From positions 1-64,000 of the forward strand of contig NZ_SRKZ01000011.1 in the NCBI RefSeq assembly GCF_004745865.1: a stretch of DNA of 64,000 bases. Reading direction: 5' to 3'. Source of the stretch: Hymenobacter wooponensis (GTDB taxonomy: Bacteria > Bacteroidota > Bacteroidia > Cytophagales > Hymenobacteraceae). The notes beneath the pieces are model-generated. The model searched no databases. It was not told the origin of the DNA and saw nothing but the letters and a program-made list of their open reading frames with translations. Numbering within the stretch: position 1 is the stretch's first letter; every line of letters begins with the position of its first letter. Below are positions 35,061 through 42,930 of the stretch, piece after piece. Position numbers and translations under genes: made by a program.

Positions 35061-35675
35061 ATGAATCGTAAGAATCTTCTCCAGTGGCTGCCGCTGGCTT
35101 TGTTTGCCCTCGTTTTGTTCACCCCGCTGCGCACCCCGGTTCTGGGTGGTATTCAGCGCGGCCTACTGGCCACGGGCCTCTGGAAGGCCGAAGTGCCGGT
35201 AGCCACGGTGGCTTCGGCAGCCGCGCCCATCACGCCGACGGGCGGGACGGCCGCCTATCCGCATAGCCTGCCGTTGACCACGCTAGATGGAAAATCCGTC
35301 AACCTGAGTGACCTCAAAGGCAAGGTGGTGTTCGTCAACCTGTGGGCTAGCTGGTGCCCGCCCTGCGTGGCCGAGATGCCCGGCATTCACGCATTGTACA
35401 AGAAAATGGACCCGAAAAAGGTAGCCTTCGTGATGCTCTCGCTGGATGAAAACCCCGCCAAGGCCCAGGCGATGCTCAAGCGCCAGGGCTATACCTTCCC
35501 GGTATATTTCCCCGCCGGCCCCCTGGCCCCGCCATTCGACTCCAACTCCATTCCTTCTACGGTCATTCTGGGCCCGGATGGGCAAGTGGCCGCCCGCCAC
35601 GACGGGATGGCCGAGTACGACACGCCCGAATTTAAGGCGGCCCTTGATGACCTGGCCAAGCAGGTGAAAAACTAG
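35061..35675 (+). CDS. TlpA-family thiol-disulfide oxidoreductase
   Basis: From the ATG at 35061 the protein has 204 residues, with an N-terminal membrane anchor (about 8-25) and a periplasmic thioredoxin fold: FVNLWASWCPPC (catalytic CPPC at 99-102), EMPGIHALYKKMDPKKVAFVMLS and a cis-Pro region NSIPSTVILGPDG. It starts 52 nt after the adaptor gene and may be in the same operon. Confidence 0.88.
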   Translation: MNRKNLLQWLPLALFALVLFTPLRTPVLGGIQRGLLATGLWKAEVPVATVASAAAPITPTGGTAAYPHSLPLTTLDGKSVNLSDLKGKVVFVNLWASWCPPCVAEMPGIHALYKKMDPKKVAFVMLSLDENPAKAQAMLKRQGYTFPVYFPAGPLAPPFDSNSIPSTVILGPDGQVAARHDGMAEYDTPEFKAALDDLAKQVKN

Positions 35676-35701
35676 CTCACTCAGGTATATTATGTAATTC
35701 G

Positions 35702-35733
35702 ACCGGGCAGCTTCCGATGGGAGGTTGCCCGGT
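35702..35733 (+). terminator. Hairpin after tlpA-like gene
   Basis: ACCGGGCA (35702-35709) and TGCCCGGT (35726-35733) form an 8-bp stem 27 nt past the stop, with an inner TTCC/GGGA pairing. The T tract is short. It also marks the switch to accessory DNA. Confidence 0.55.
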
Positions 35734-35812
35734 TTGCGTTACCTGCCGCACTATCCCCTGCGAATTCCGCGGGCTTTTTGACCTTCTTATGCCGTTGGGT
35801 AGTACCATTACG

Positions 35813-36193
35813 CTAAGCTGACTCGGCATCCTGCTGCTGCAGGAAAGCCCAATCCTCTGCCGAAAGCTGCTGCTGCATAAAGGCCGTGTACCCAAGGTCG
35901 CGGCGTTCCAGCACGTGGCGGCGGAAAGCCCAGCTGCTATTTGCCGCCGCGAAACCGGCGGCAGTCATCGCCTGACGCATCCGGGGCGGCAGCCCAGCCA
36001 GCCAGTGGTGAAAATCAACTTCTGTGAGGTGGCTATCCGCTAATTGGTGGTAGCGATACGCGGCATTGCCCACGCGCAACAGCTGCGCCTGCTCGGCACG
36101 TTCCGTTTCCGGCAGTTGCTGCAACGCCTGCACCTGCTGCTCGTGCAGGCGCGGGAGGGGATGCCGGGGAACAAGCAGGTCGTTGATGTTCAT
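35813..36193 (-). CDS. Hypothetical protein
   Basis: The product has 126 residues and is mainly helical, with the pattern HPLPRLHEQQVQALQQLPETERAEQ and FHHWLAGLPPRMRQAMTAAGF. It starts 15 nt after the small DNA-binding-like gene at 36208, so they are probably co-transcribed. No family recognised. Confidence 0.55.
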   Translation of the reverse strand: MNINDLLVPRHPLPRLHEQQVQALQQLPETERAEQAQLLRVGNAAYRYHQLADSHLTEVDFHHWLAGLPPRMRQAMTAAGFAAANSSWAFRRHVLERRDLGYTAFMQQQLSAEDWAFLQQQDAESA

Positions 36194-36207
36194 CGCAGCA
36201 CAAGATG

Positions 36208-36525
36208 TTACTCGGCCTTGTTGAGTGGCGTTTTACGAGCGTTGGGGTCGGCCGCACACTCCTGATACACTAGCTTGGCAATATCTAAGTACGGCACTTT
36301 CAGGGCCGCAGCAAGCTTGTGTAGCTCGTCCTGGGTCATGCCGCCCGGCTGGTCGTGGCGCTTATCGTAGGTGCGCGGATTGATGTTCCACAGGGCGACA
36401 ATATCCTTTTTCAGCATCCGGGTTCCGTCCAGCAGCTCCGCCAGCGTCGAAGCTTTAATAGTCAGGTCGGTGTTGTCTAACGTGACCTTAAAGGAAATGG
36501 GCGCGGGTGCGGAAGTGGATGCCAT
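36208..36525 (-). CDS. Small helix-turn-helix-like protein
   Basis: From the ATG at 36525 the protein has 105 residues. The segment LAELLDGTRMLKKDIVALWNINPRTYDKR followed by MTQDELHKLAAALKVPYLDIAKLVYQE has the spacing of an Xre-like helical DNA-binding fold. It lies 201 nt downstream of the RES-domain gene on the same strand. Xre-type proteins are the usual antitoxins of RES toxins, normally encoded upstream; here the order would be reversed. The role is inference. Confidence 0.5.
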   Translation of the reverse strand: MASTSAPAPISFKVTLDNTDLTIKASTLAELLDGTRMLKKDIVALWNINPRTYDKRHDQPGGMTQDELHKLAAALKVPYLDIAKLVYQECAADPNARKTPLNKAE

Positions 36526-36726
36526 AAGGAGGATGAAGGGTAATACCAGCCGGAAAGTTACCTCTTTGCTTGATGCGCTGGTAAATTCCTCATTGGGGAA
36601 TACGGTAAAATATGGCCCACTGGTGTAGTTGCACAACGAAACTCTCTATACTTCAATAATGACTAGTTCAATTGCACATTGATTGAGCCAAATAGTTAAC
36701 TAGCTATTGGCATACGCATGATAGTG

Positions 36727-37845
36727 CTATCCTCTATATGGGTGGATGGTTTCAAATTCCTTGGTTTGTAAGGCATCCTGAAGCAGTTGAGCGTGCTGAT
36801 TATCAGCAATAGCATTACTCAGTGTATGTGGGTCTAGGCTTTCGATTGTGATAGGAGATGATACCTGAATCTGCTTTGTGCGTACTGGGCACAACCCCTT
36901 TGAAGTAGAGCTATGCGCAGGGATAACCACATTGTAAGCATCAGCATAAGTTGGGTCTTCTGGGGATAACCGTGAAGATGAAAATGCTATTCCGCTAAAA
37001 AATCCACCTCTACCGCCACCTCGGCTAGTCGTGTTTACCCATTCCAAAACCAGTTGAGGGATAACGTATTCTTCGTGAAATCTGTCAGAATCTCGGACTG
37101 GGACACTCGTTGCCATCACTAAAGGCCAAGTGGCAAAGAACTTCATCAACTGACCATCATAGGAGTGTGGTCTGTCTATGTGCTTGCGACGCATTTCGCT
37201 GACATGATTGCGTAAATCCAATAACACAATTTGACCAATCTCATTACGTACTGCCTTAAGCTTTGCTGCATAAAGGCTTGGCGTCCAGCCAGGATTCCTG
37301 AGTTCTTTGTAAGCTAGGTGGACCGAACTTGCAGCATAGAGACAAGGGTAACCTGATATACTGAATCGCTGGTTAGCTACTAAGTAACGCCTGTCAAATG
37401 GGATGTGAAACATGCCAGCAGCATCTGGCGCATACGCGCTTTCTGACCGCAAGCGGTACAGCACATCGCTTTCGCGCAGTGTTTTGGAAGTAAGAAAAGA
37501 ATCAGGGGATAGCATGGCATACTGCTGGCCCTTCGTGCTTTGAGCAAAGAACTCGGCAAACATCTTATAAGCTACACTTGGACTGCCTTGATTGAAATAG
37601 CGTTGCAGTGCATGTATCAGAGCTTGATTTATATTCCTTACTGGGTGTTGGATGAAAGCAGTATTAGGTATTTGCCCCATATACATCTTACTGCCATCTA
37701 CCTCAAAATCATCCAGTTTATCGACAAGTAAAGTGTACTCTCTGATAGTCTGTATGACGTGCTGATAGTATGATTCCCTATCTTTTTCCCGCCAATCCTT
37801 TGGGATATCAAGAACTGGATGTTGGAGCAAATCATTGACTGTCAT
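36727..37845 (-). CDS. RES-domain protein
   Basis: The start at 37845 gives 372 residues (an ATG at 37887 adds 14). The first 120 residues are helical and unknown. The RES domain begins at VLYRLRSE (129-135, the Arg), continues GMFHIPFDRRYLV (144-156), SISGYPCLYAASS and AYKELRNP (the Glu, about 181), then a long C-terminal part of 150 residues. RES domains of toxins degrade NAD+. The MFHIPF type has a longer tail than MbcT/Xre-linked toxins. Base composition is clearly AT-richer than all neighbours, so it was probably acquired. Confidence 0.7.
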   Translation of the reverse strand: MTVNDLLQHPVLDIPKDWREKDRESYYQHVIQTIREYTLLVDKLDDFEVDGSKMYMGQIPNTAFIQHPVRNINQALIHALQRYFNQGSPSVAYKMFAEFFAQSTKGQQYAMLSPDSFLTSKTLRESDVLYRLRSESAYAPDAAGMFHIPFDRRYLVANQRFSISGYPCLYAASSVHLAYKELRNPGWTPSLYAAKLKAVRNEIGQIVLLDLRNHVSEMRRKHIDRPHSYDGQLMKFFATWPLVMATSVPVRDSDRFHEEYVIPQLVLEWVNTTSRGGGRGGFFSGIAFSSSRLSPEDPTYADAYNVVIPAHSSTSKGLCPVRTKQIQVSSPITIESLDPHTLSNAIADNQHAQLLQDALQTKEFETIHPYRG

Positions 37846-38022
37846 AGTGTGCAAGTGAGGATAAGCGGCGGTAAGAGCGAGATGCAAAACTATCCTGAAG
37901 CAAAGCTAGCCTGAGCTATAGCTTATGTCTGGTTTCTAATTCGGCAAATAAGACTTTGAAACGCAAGTTCATATAATAAACCTACGATGCTCCAGTAGCG
38001 AACAAAACAAGGGCGGTGGGGA

Positions 38023-38060
38023 GAAAAAAATGGCCCACCTCCCAGTCTGAGCGGGGGTGG
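38023..38060 (-). terminator. Intrinsic terminator
   Basis: On the minus strand CCACC (38056-38060) pairs with GGTGG (38035-38039) with an inner CCC/GGG stem, followed closely by T7 (A run at 38023-38029). It ends the transcript from 39134-38071. Confidence 0.7.
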
Positions 38061-38070
38061 ACCAGTTTAA

Positions 38071-38823
38071 TCAGACAGTCGGCGGGGCGTAGGGCGTAAA
38101 TCGGAAATCATACCAGCTACGCACCTCAACTGGCGTGTGGGCCACGAGGTAGGGAAAGGCGTGGCCCTCAATGGGAGCAATTTCGACGTAGTACTGCTGC
38201 GCCCCGTCTGGCTGCTGCCACAGGGTCACGGTGCCGTAGCCCTGGCCCTGTTCCGGGGTGGCCCGCTTGCCGGAATAGTAGGCGTACGAATCGTGCGGAT
38301 AGGTGCCCAAGTTCAACTCTACCGGCTCCCACGGGCATTCCCCGCTGCCGCCCATCTCTTCCTCAAACGCAAACCACCGGAGTAGCCCGCCCTGCGCCAC
38401 GATGCGCCCCCGGTACTGTGCGGGCTGGGGCTTCATTTCAGCAGCCAGGTCGCTCAGCGTCGCGTACTCGTCGGCCTGGTCAGTGGCCGTGAAGGGTACC
38501 CGCCCCGGAATGCGAAACGGGCCGGGGTGCTGGGCGGTCACGTCCTGCACCTGGTCAACGGTGCCGGCGACGAGTTCAAGAATCCGCGGTGCCCCTTCGG
38601 CGGGCACTTCCAAGTACAAGAAGTCAGTAAGGTATTTCCAGTTGCCAGCATCGGCCCGCTGCGCGGCATCCTGTTGGTCGGTGCCGGCAAACTCTTCTAT
38701 ATCATAGAAGCCATAGAAATCGGACAACTCGCCCCGGACTACAATAAGGCTACCGTTCTCGCGGTGCTGGAAATGGCAAACTGGCTGGTTGGAAGCGGGC
38801 ATTTCTGGGCTGGTCTTTTTCAT
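38071..38823 (-). CDS. Hypothetical protein
   Basis: The product has 250 residues, acidic, without signal or membrane segments. It contains FQHRENGSLIVVRGELSDFYG near the start and ends SWYDFRFTPYAPPTV. It follows 38847-39134 by 23 nt and shares its promoter repeat. Such single-copy unknowns are common in the accessory part of Bacteroidota conjugative plasmids. Confidence 0.6.
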   Translation of the reverse strand: MKKTSPEMPASNQPVCHFQHRENGSLIVVRGELSDFYGFYDIEEFAGTDQQDAAQRADAGNWKYLTDFLYLEVPAEGAPRILELVAGTVDQVQDVTAQHPGPFRIPGRVPFTATDQADEYATLSDLAAEMKPQPAQYRGRIVAQGGLLRWFAFEEEMGGSGECPWEPVELNLGTYPHDSYAYYSGKRATPEQGQGYGTVTLWQQPDGAQQYYVEIAPIEGHAFPYLVAHTPVEVRSWYDFRFTPYAPPTV

Positions 38824-38846
38824 CGGAGTAAGGGCTAGGGTAGGGA

Positions 38847-39134
38847 CTAATAGAGGTAGTTGGGGTGAGCGGCTGGGCCTAACTCACGGGCTTCTTTCTC
38901 AAGCTGAGCGTCTTCCCATTTCTCGCTCTCGGCAATGGCCAGGGCCTTCCACTTCATCAGTTGGGCCGCGTCAGTGGATTTGCTAATCAGGTCCTCCGCC
39001 TTCTGGCGGCGCTCCGGCGTGAAAGCCGGGTGGTTCAGCACGCGCCGTAGGTTGCTGCGGGCTGACTGTACCATCAGCATCAGGCCAGCATTGGAAAGCG
39101 TGGCAACGGGGGCGGGAGTGGGGGCGGTCAGCAT
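38847..39134 (-). CDS. Hypothetical protein
   Basis: The product has 95 residues and is helical (SNAGLMLMVQSARSNLRRVL, RRQKAEDLISKSTDAAQLMKWK). No family recognised. Its start lies 34 nt downstream of repeat A, and 38071-38823 follows directly. Confidence 0.6.
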   Translation of the reverse strand: MLTAPTPAPVATLSNAGLMLMVQSARSNLRRVLNHPAFTPERRQKAEDLISKSTDAAQLMKWKALAIAESEKWEDAQLEKEARELGPAAHPNYLY

Positions 39135-39168
39135 AGAAAGAGGGCTAAAGGGTGAGCGGCTTTGCTAT

Positions 39169-39231
39169 ACTTATTAAACGTAAATCATACCTAGATAGAT
39201 GCACTTTGTGCATTTATCTATGCGTTTTTTA
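39169..39231 (-). promoter_or_regulatory. 63-bp promoter-like repeat, copy A
   Basis: The plus strand starts ACTTATTAAACGT, then AAATCATACCT, then a variable middle with inverted TGCAC/GTGCA, and ends GCGTTTTTTA. It aligns without gaps with copies B (39989-40051) and C (42506-42568). On the minus strand it ends 34 nt before the ATG at 39134. Confidence 0.8.
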
Positions 39232-39258
39232 TTAGCAAGTTTCTGCGGAATGGACATG

Positions 39259-39287
39259 AAAAAAGCCGCCCGGTCGGGGGCGGCTTT
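39259..39287 (-). terminator. Intrinsic terminator
   Basis: On the minus strand GCCGCC/GGCGGC stems (39279-39287 with 39262-39270) are followed by T6. It is just past the stop of the gene at 39302. Confidence 0.85.
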
Positions 39288-39301
39288 CTTACCGGAAGTA
39301 A

Positions 39302-39955
39302 CTAGCGCAGCTGCTCGGATTTCATTAGAACAACGGTGCCGACTACTACATCAATCGGGCTGTACTGCTCGGGCGGGTAGGTGTCGAACCAAGCGGCCGT
39401 AGCCAACATATTGAGCGCGGACCCGCTGTATTTGCCGTTGTCGTCGATTACCAGAATATAGCCGGCAAGCGGGCCGTGCTGGAAATAGTGAATGTCCAGC
39501 GTATCAGCGCCGATAAGGGGCCGTAGCTGGTCGAATTTGAAGGTTTTGCCTTTGCTCGGGCGTATCTCGGTCAGGCTCCCATCCAAACCCAGCACCGTGG
39601 CAGTGCCCTCGGCCGGCACCATTGCGGTACGCTGGGCCAACAGGTACTCACCTAGCTCCCAGATGGTAGAAAATATGCGTTCGGTGCCCTCGATGCGGAA
39701 CGGGCCTAAGTAGTAAGCCGGCGTCGTCACCACCTGGCCGCGGGCGGTTACGCCGACCGTCGTTGCCAGCAAGGCCGCGCCGCGCTGGGTGACTTGCAGA
39801 AACACGGTAGCGGGGAGCTTCTTCCACCATGCGGCCACGGTCAGGTCGGCACCGGCACCACCGTAGAACATCTGCACATTGGACAGATTGAAAAAGTGGG
39901 GGCCAGCTAGAACGATAGGGTGCGCGGCGGGCTGGGGAACGGGGGTAATTTCCAT
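39302..39955 (-). CDS. Hypothetical protein
   Basis: The product has 217 residues. No signal peptide. It contains AHPIVLAGPHFFNLSNVQMF, ATVLGLDGSLTEIRPSKGK and a Pro/Tyr motif DTYPPEQYSP. It is a single-gene unit: repeat B is 33 nt upstream and a terminator follows. Family unknown. Confidence 0.6.
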   Translation of the reverse strand: MEITPVPQPAAHPIVLAGPHFFNLSNVQMFYGGAGADLTVAAWWKKLPATVFLQVTQRGAALLATTVGVTARGQVVTTPAYYLGPFRIEGTERIFSTIWELGEYLLAQRTAMVPAEGTATVLGLDGSLTEIRPSKGKTFKFDQLRPLIGADTLDIHYFQHGPLAGYILVIDDNGKYSGSALNMLATAAWFDTYPPEQYSPIDVVVGTVVLMKSEQLR

Positions 39956-39988
39956 ATCAGAAAGGGGGTTTAGATGCGTTTCCTACTT

Positions 39989-40051
39989 ACTTATTAAACG
40001 CAAATCATACCTAAATAGATGCATGTTATACATTTTTAATGGCGTATTTTA
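39989..40051 (-). promoter_or_regulatory. 63-bp promoter-like repeat, copy B
   Basis: The plus strand starts ACTTATTAAACGC, AAATCATACCT and ends GCGTATTTTA, with GATGCATG and ATACAT in the middle. It lies 33 nt before the ATG at 39955 (minus strand). Confidence 0.8.
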
Positions 40052-40091
40052 TACTTCGTTTTTCCCCACTGCCCCCGCTGGAATGGGCAAC

Positions 40092-40126
40092 AAAAGAGCG
40101 CAACAACCGGTAAGGCTGCTGCGCTC
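40092..40126 (-). terminator. Intrinsic terminator of the ArdC-like operon
   Basis: On the minus strand GAGCGCA (40120-40126) pairs with TGCGCTC (40096-40102), followed by T4 and a T-rich stretch. It is 54 nt past the stop of 40180-40602. Confidence 0.65.
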
Positions 40127-40179
40127 GGTGGCTTGATGGCGGCGGGGCTACGCGTGTAGTATGCACGCCACGCGCTCAG

Positions 40180-40602
40180 TCATCGCGTAGTGGTGCTGGT
40201 AGTGATTGGAACCCCAGCAACGGGCAAACCCTGTTCGGTGCGGATACTACGGCGGGGGCCGCTGGGCACCCTGGGCTCGAACCAATCCCGGTAGGCCGTG
40301 GTCAGCCGGTCAGCGACGACGGCCAGCCGCTCCGGGCTATGCTGCCCGGCGTCGGCCGGGGTACGCTTAATCCAGATGTGGCAACTGCCGCACCCTATCT
40401 GGTACGCGTCGCCCATCAGTTCCCGGATTGCGCCGGCCAGGTCGCGCAAATCATTCTGGTGGCTGTGGGCCTGCACATAGCGGCGCGCCTGCTCCAGCAA
40501 CTGCTTTTCGGCCTTATTGCGGGGTTGCTGCTCAATGGCTAAATATGCCTGCTGCGCAGCGTAGGTAAGGGCGATGGGGGCGAATTTCTCGGCTTGGCTC
40601 AT
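40180..40602 (-). CDS. Hypothetical protein
   Basis: The product has 140 residues. It is helical with IALTYAAQQAYLAIEQQPRNK and has a GCGSCHIWIK motif whose CGSCH could bind metal or haem, though no signal peptide is present. The last 40 residues are Arg/Thr-rich. It is the last gene of the operon that starts with the ArdC-like gene. Confidence 0.55.
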   Translation of the reverse strand: MSQAEKFAPIALTYAAQQAYLAIEQQPRNKAEKQLLEQARRYVQAHSHQNDLRDLAGAIRELMGDAYQIGCGSCHIWIKRTPADAGQHSPERLAVVADRLTTAYRDWFEPRVPSGPRRSIRTEQGLPVAGVPITTSTTTR

Positions 40603-40658
40603 CGGGGTACTGGTTAGGGATGAAGAAGCGGCCAGGCTGGTCAGGCCCGGCCGGCGGC

Positions 40659-40994
40659 CTAGCGCTGCGGGGCGCTGGCTAATGTGCGCGAGAGGTGCAG
40701 CACGTGGGCGTTGTGGAAGGCCTCGGCAAACACGCCGCGCCGGAAGTCGGCAGCCAGCTGGCCGACGTCAGCAAATTCGTAGCGCAGGCCCGTATCACCC
40801 AGCGGCACCAGGTATAGGTCAGCCTCCTCGGCATTGAAGCCGCCCACGTTGCGCCCGTCGCTCAGCAGCAGCGAAACGCCGGGCCGGTGGTCGGGTCCGT
40901 CAACGAACGTATAGGTTTCATAAATCAGCCCTACCGCCTTCTCAAAGGGGTAATACACGGCCTCGCCTACGGCTAAATCCTTATATTCTGGCAT
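40659..40994 (-). CDS. Hypothetical protein
   Basis: The product has 111 residues, acidic and soluble, with YKDLAVGEAVYYPFEKAVGLI at the start and DLYLVPLGDTGLRYEFADV in the middle. The next gene of the operon starts 56 nt on. No family recognised. Confidence 0.55.
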   Translation of the reverse strand: MPEYKDLAVGEAVYYPFEKAVGLIYETYTFVDGPDHRPGVSLLLSDGRNVGGFNAEEADLYLVPLGDTGLRYEFADVGQLAADFRRGVFAEAFHNAHVLHLSRTLASAPQR

Positions 40995-41028
40995 GGGTAG
41001 GTAGCATAAGATGGAAAAGAGAAGGAAA

Positions 41029-41319
41029 TCATACGAGAAGCAAGGCGTATTGGCCTCCCTGCTCCTCGCGGGTCATGCGCAGGCCCTCGCGGGCTATTGC
41101 CCGGGTCGCCCGAACCAGCTTTAGCAGCGCCTCGTACGCCTCGGGCGTGTCTATTTCCATCATCAGGCGCTCGGCTACCTCCTCGGTCAGCACCTCGCTG
41201 TTGATGCCCTTGCCAAGCTGCTGCATCATTACCTCCACGTCGGCGATGGCGGCTATTATCCGGTTGCGGTACTGGTTCCAACTGGGGTGCCGAATGGTGG
41301 GGGCTTCGCTGGCTTTCAT
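41029..41319 (-). CDS. Hypothetical protein
   Basis: The product has 96 residues, helical (RNRIIAAIADVEVMMQQLG, TPEAYEALLKLVRATRAIA). It is separated from the ArdC-like gene by 97 bp that contain a hairpin. No family recognised. Confidence 0.55.
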   Translation of the reverse strand: MKASEAPTIRHPSWNQYRNRIIAAIADVEVMMQQLGKGINSEVLTEEVAERLMMEIDTPEAYEALLKLVRATRAIAREGLRMTREEQGGQYALLLV

Positions 41320-41340
41320 CAGGAAAGAGACTATAATTAG

Positions 41341-41405
41341 AGCTAGGGCTAGAATTATGGCTAGGGCTAGGAGCTTTGGGGTAGCAGCGGCTTTGCTGCT
41401 ACCCC
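41341..41405 (-). repeat. CTAGGG tandem repeats and strong hairpin inside the operon
   Basis: AGCTAGGGCTAG-type units occur at 41341-41352 and 41360-41370 (plus strand). Next to them GGGGTAGCAGC (41378-41388) pairs perfectly with GCTGCTACCCC (41395-41405) around a 6-nt loop. It lies between the ArdC-like gene and the next gene, and could be a partial terminator or a processing or stabilising hairpin; there is no T run on the minus strand. Confidence 0.6.
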
Positions 41406-41416
41406 AGCCCTGAGAG

Positions 41417-42472
41417 CTAAGCGGCGGCTAGCCAGCTCAACTCAGCGGCGGCGTACTCGCGGCCGATGGCGTCAAGTTCGGGCGCTGCCTCGCTCGTGGC
41501 GGCCACCATCACCGCGCCGGGCTCCGGCAGCTGCAGCTGCTCGGCGGGCTGCTCTTGAGCCTGCGGCTCGTCCGGCTCGGTGGTGTGACCCAGAATGAGC
41601 TCGGCGGCTTTCTGGGCCTTGCTAGCGGCTTTTATGACTAGCTGCTTATCATTTTTCAGCCGCTCCAACCAGCTTTGGATATAGGCCACGGCGTTTTCCT
41701 CGGTCTGCTCGGTCGCAATGCCGGCGGCGGCACTCAGGAACGAAGCGCCCATTTCGGCGGTCAACTCCTCGCGGGCATAGCTCAGGCTTTGCTTGCCTTC
41801 GCCGGCGGTCAGGTCGGCGCGGTCAAGGCGGGCCTTGTGGCCGGTGCTGTGGGTCAACTCGTGGAAAAGCGTTTGGTAGTAGCCTTCCGACGTGGTGAAC
41901 GTCTCCGGCTTGGGCATATTCACAAAGTCCAGCGAAGGGGAGTAGTAGGCGCGCTGGTGCAGGTGTTGAATAGCGGGCTTACCGTCCCACGCCTCCACAA
42001 TACCTTCGGCTACCTCGCTGGGGGTAAATTCGCGCTTCACCACTTTGGGCAAATCAAACTCAATGCCCTCGATATCCTCCACCGAAAACACGGTGTAATA
42101 CTTTAGAAAGGGCATTTTCTCCTCTTTGCCGGTTTGCTTGTTCTCGCGGGTGGAAACGTTGTAATACACCACCTGATGGCCTTTGGCCCCCTTGCGGACA
42201 TTACCGCCCATTTCGAGGGCCTGTTTGAACGTCATGAAAAACGGCAGGGCACCGCTGAAATGCAGCAAAAACAGGTTGATACCACTATAAACGCGGCCGG
42301 TGGCGTAGTTGCGGGGCAAGCCGTAAACCGCGTTCCACGGCTTGCGCCACGGAATGATGCCGCCTTCGAGGGCCGAAATGATGCGGTCAGTCACAATCTG
42401 GTACACGTCGGGGCGGGCGGTGGCGGCCTTGCTGGTGGATTTCTTGGCGGCGGCTTTCGTGGTCTTTTTCAT
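41417..42472 (-). CDS. ArdC-like antirestriction protein
   Basis: The product has 351 residues. A Lys/Ala-rich start precedes the ArdC N-terminal ssDNA-binding domain: DRIISALEGGIIPWRKPW (29-46), NYATGRVYSGINLFLL and KKGAKG-like VRKGAKGHQVVYY. The metallopeptidase domain has HELTHSTGH at 204-212 with a downstream AREELTAEMGASFL (third zinc ligand Glu). ArdC proteins protect incoming conjugative DNA from restriction. The gene starts 33 nt after repeat C and heads a four-gene operon. The tail after 300 is low complexity. Confidence 0.85.
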   Translation of the reverse strand: MKKTTKAAAKKSTSKAATARPDVYQIVTDRIISALEGGIIPWRKPWNAVYGLPRNYATGRVYSGINLFLLHFSGALPFFMTFKQALEMGGNVRKGAKGHQVVYYNVSTRENKQTGKEEKMPFLKYYTVFSVEDIEGIEFDLPKVVKREFTPSEVAEGIVEAWDGKPAIQHLHQRAYYSPSLDFVNMPKPETFTTSEGYYQTLFHELTHSTGHKARLDRADLTAGEGKQSLSYAREELTAEMGASFLSAAAGIATEQTEENAVAYIQSWLERLKNDKQLVIKAASKAQKAAELILGHTTEPDEPQAQEQPAEQLQLPEPGAVMVAATSEAAPELDAIGREYAAAELSWLAAA

Positions 42473-42505
42473 GATAAGCGGTTGCTGTTGTGTGTGTTGT
42501 TATAT

Positions 42506-42568
42506 ACTTATTAAACGCAAATCATACCTTTACAGTTACATTATGTACATTTATTAAAGCGCGTTTTA
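42506..42568 (-). promoter_or_regulatory. 63-bp promoter-like repeat, copy C
   Basis: The plus strand starts ACTTATTAAACGC, AAATCATACCT and ends GCGCGTTTTA, with TTACATTATGTACAT in the middle. It lies 33 nt before the ATG at 42472 (minus strand). Confidence 0.8.
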
Positions 42569-42679
42569 CATAGATTTATGCCGCCTTTTTCCCCCACTGC
42601 CCCAATCGTTTCCCGATTTCGTTTGGCAGCATTGGGCACTAATTCTGGTATTCGGGCGGGCTGGAAAAAGCGGGCCTGC

Positions 42680-42789
42680 AGTCGTAACGACCAGCGGGAG
42701 TGAAGACAGCAGGCTTGTGTAGCGGCCGGAAAGCTGGTCTATAGTCGTAACGACCAACGGGAGCGGAGACAGCAGACTTGCTTTCCGGC
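42680..42789. repeat. Two 38-bp direct repeats with a palindromic core
   Basis: 42680-42717 and 42743-42780 match at 34 of 38 positions. Both begin AGTCGTAACGACCA, containing the palindrome GTCGT-A-ACGAC, and end with GACAGCAG and CTTG. A GCCGGAAAGC/GCTTTCCGGC inverted pair (42725-42734, 42780-42789) brackets the second copy. No gene lies in 42573-42930. This could be a binding site for a replication, partition or transfer protein. Confidence 0.6.
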
Positions 42790-42930
42790 GTGGCCCGTTT
42801 CGTGAGATACTGTGATGAAAAGCAAGCAGGCCAATGATTATTGGCACGTTGGTGTGGCTTTCTGCTACTATTATGAATGTGCTGAAGTGGGCATTTTGAC
42901 CAATTGAATACCCGGCTGCGCTGGTTTCCG

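Noticed and set aside
41025-41033. AAATCATAC, a possible fourth copy of the promoter repeat
   Set aside because: Only nine bases match, the rest of the 63-bp unit is absent and its distance to the 40994 start (31 bp against 47) does not fit.
42680-42780. Repeats taken as a CRISPR array
   Set aside because: Only two imperfect copies with one spacer-like gap and no cas genes.
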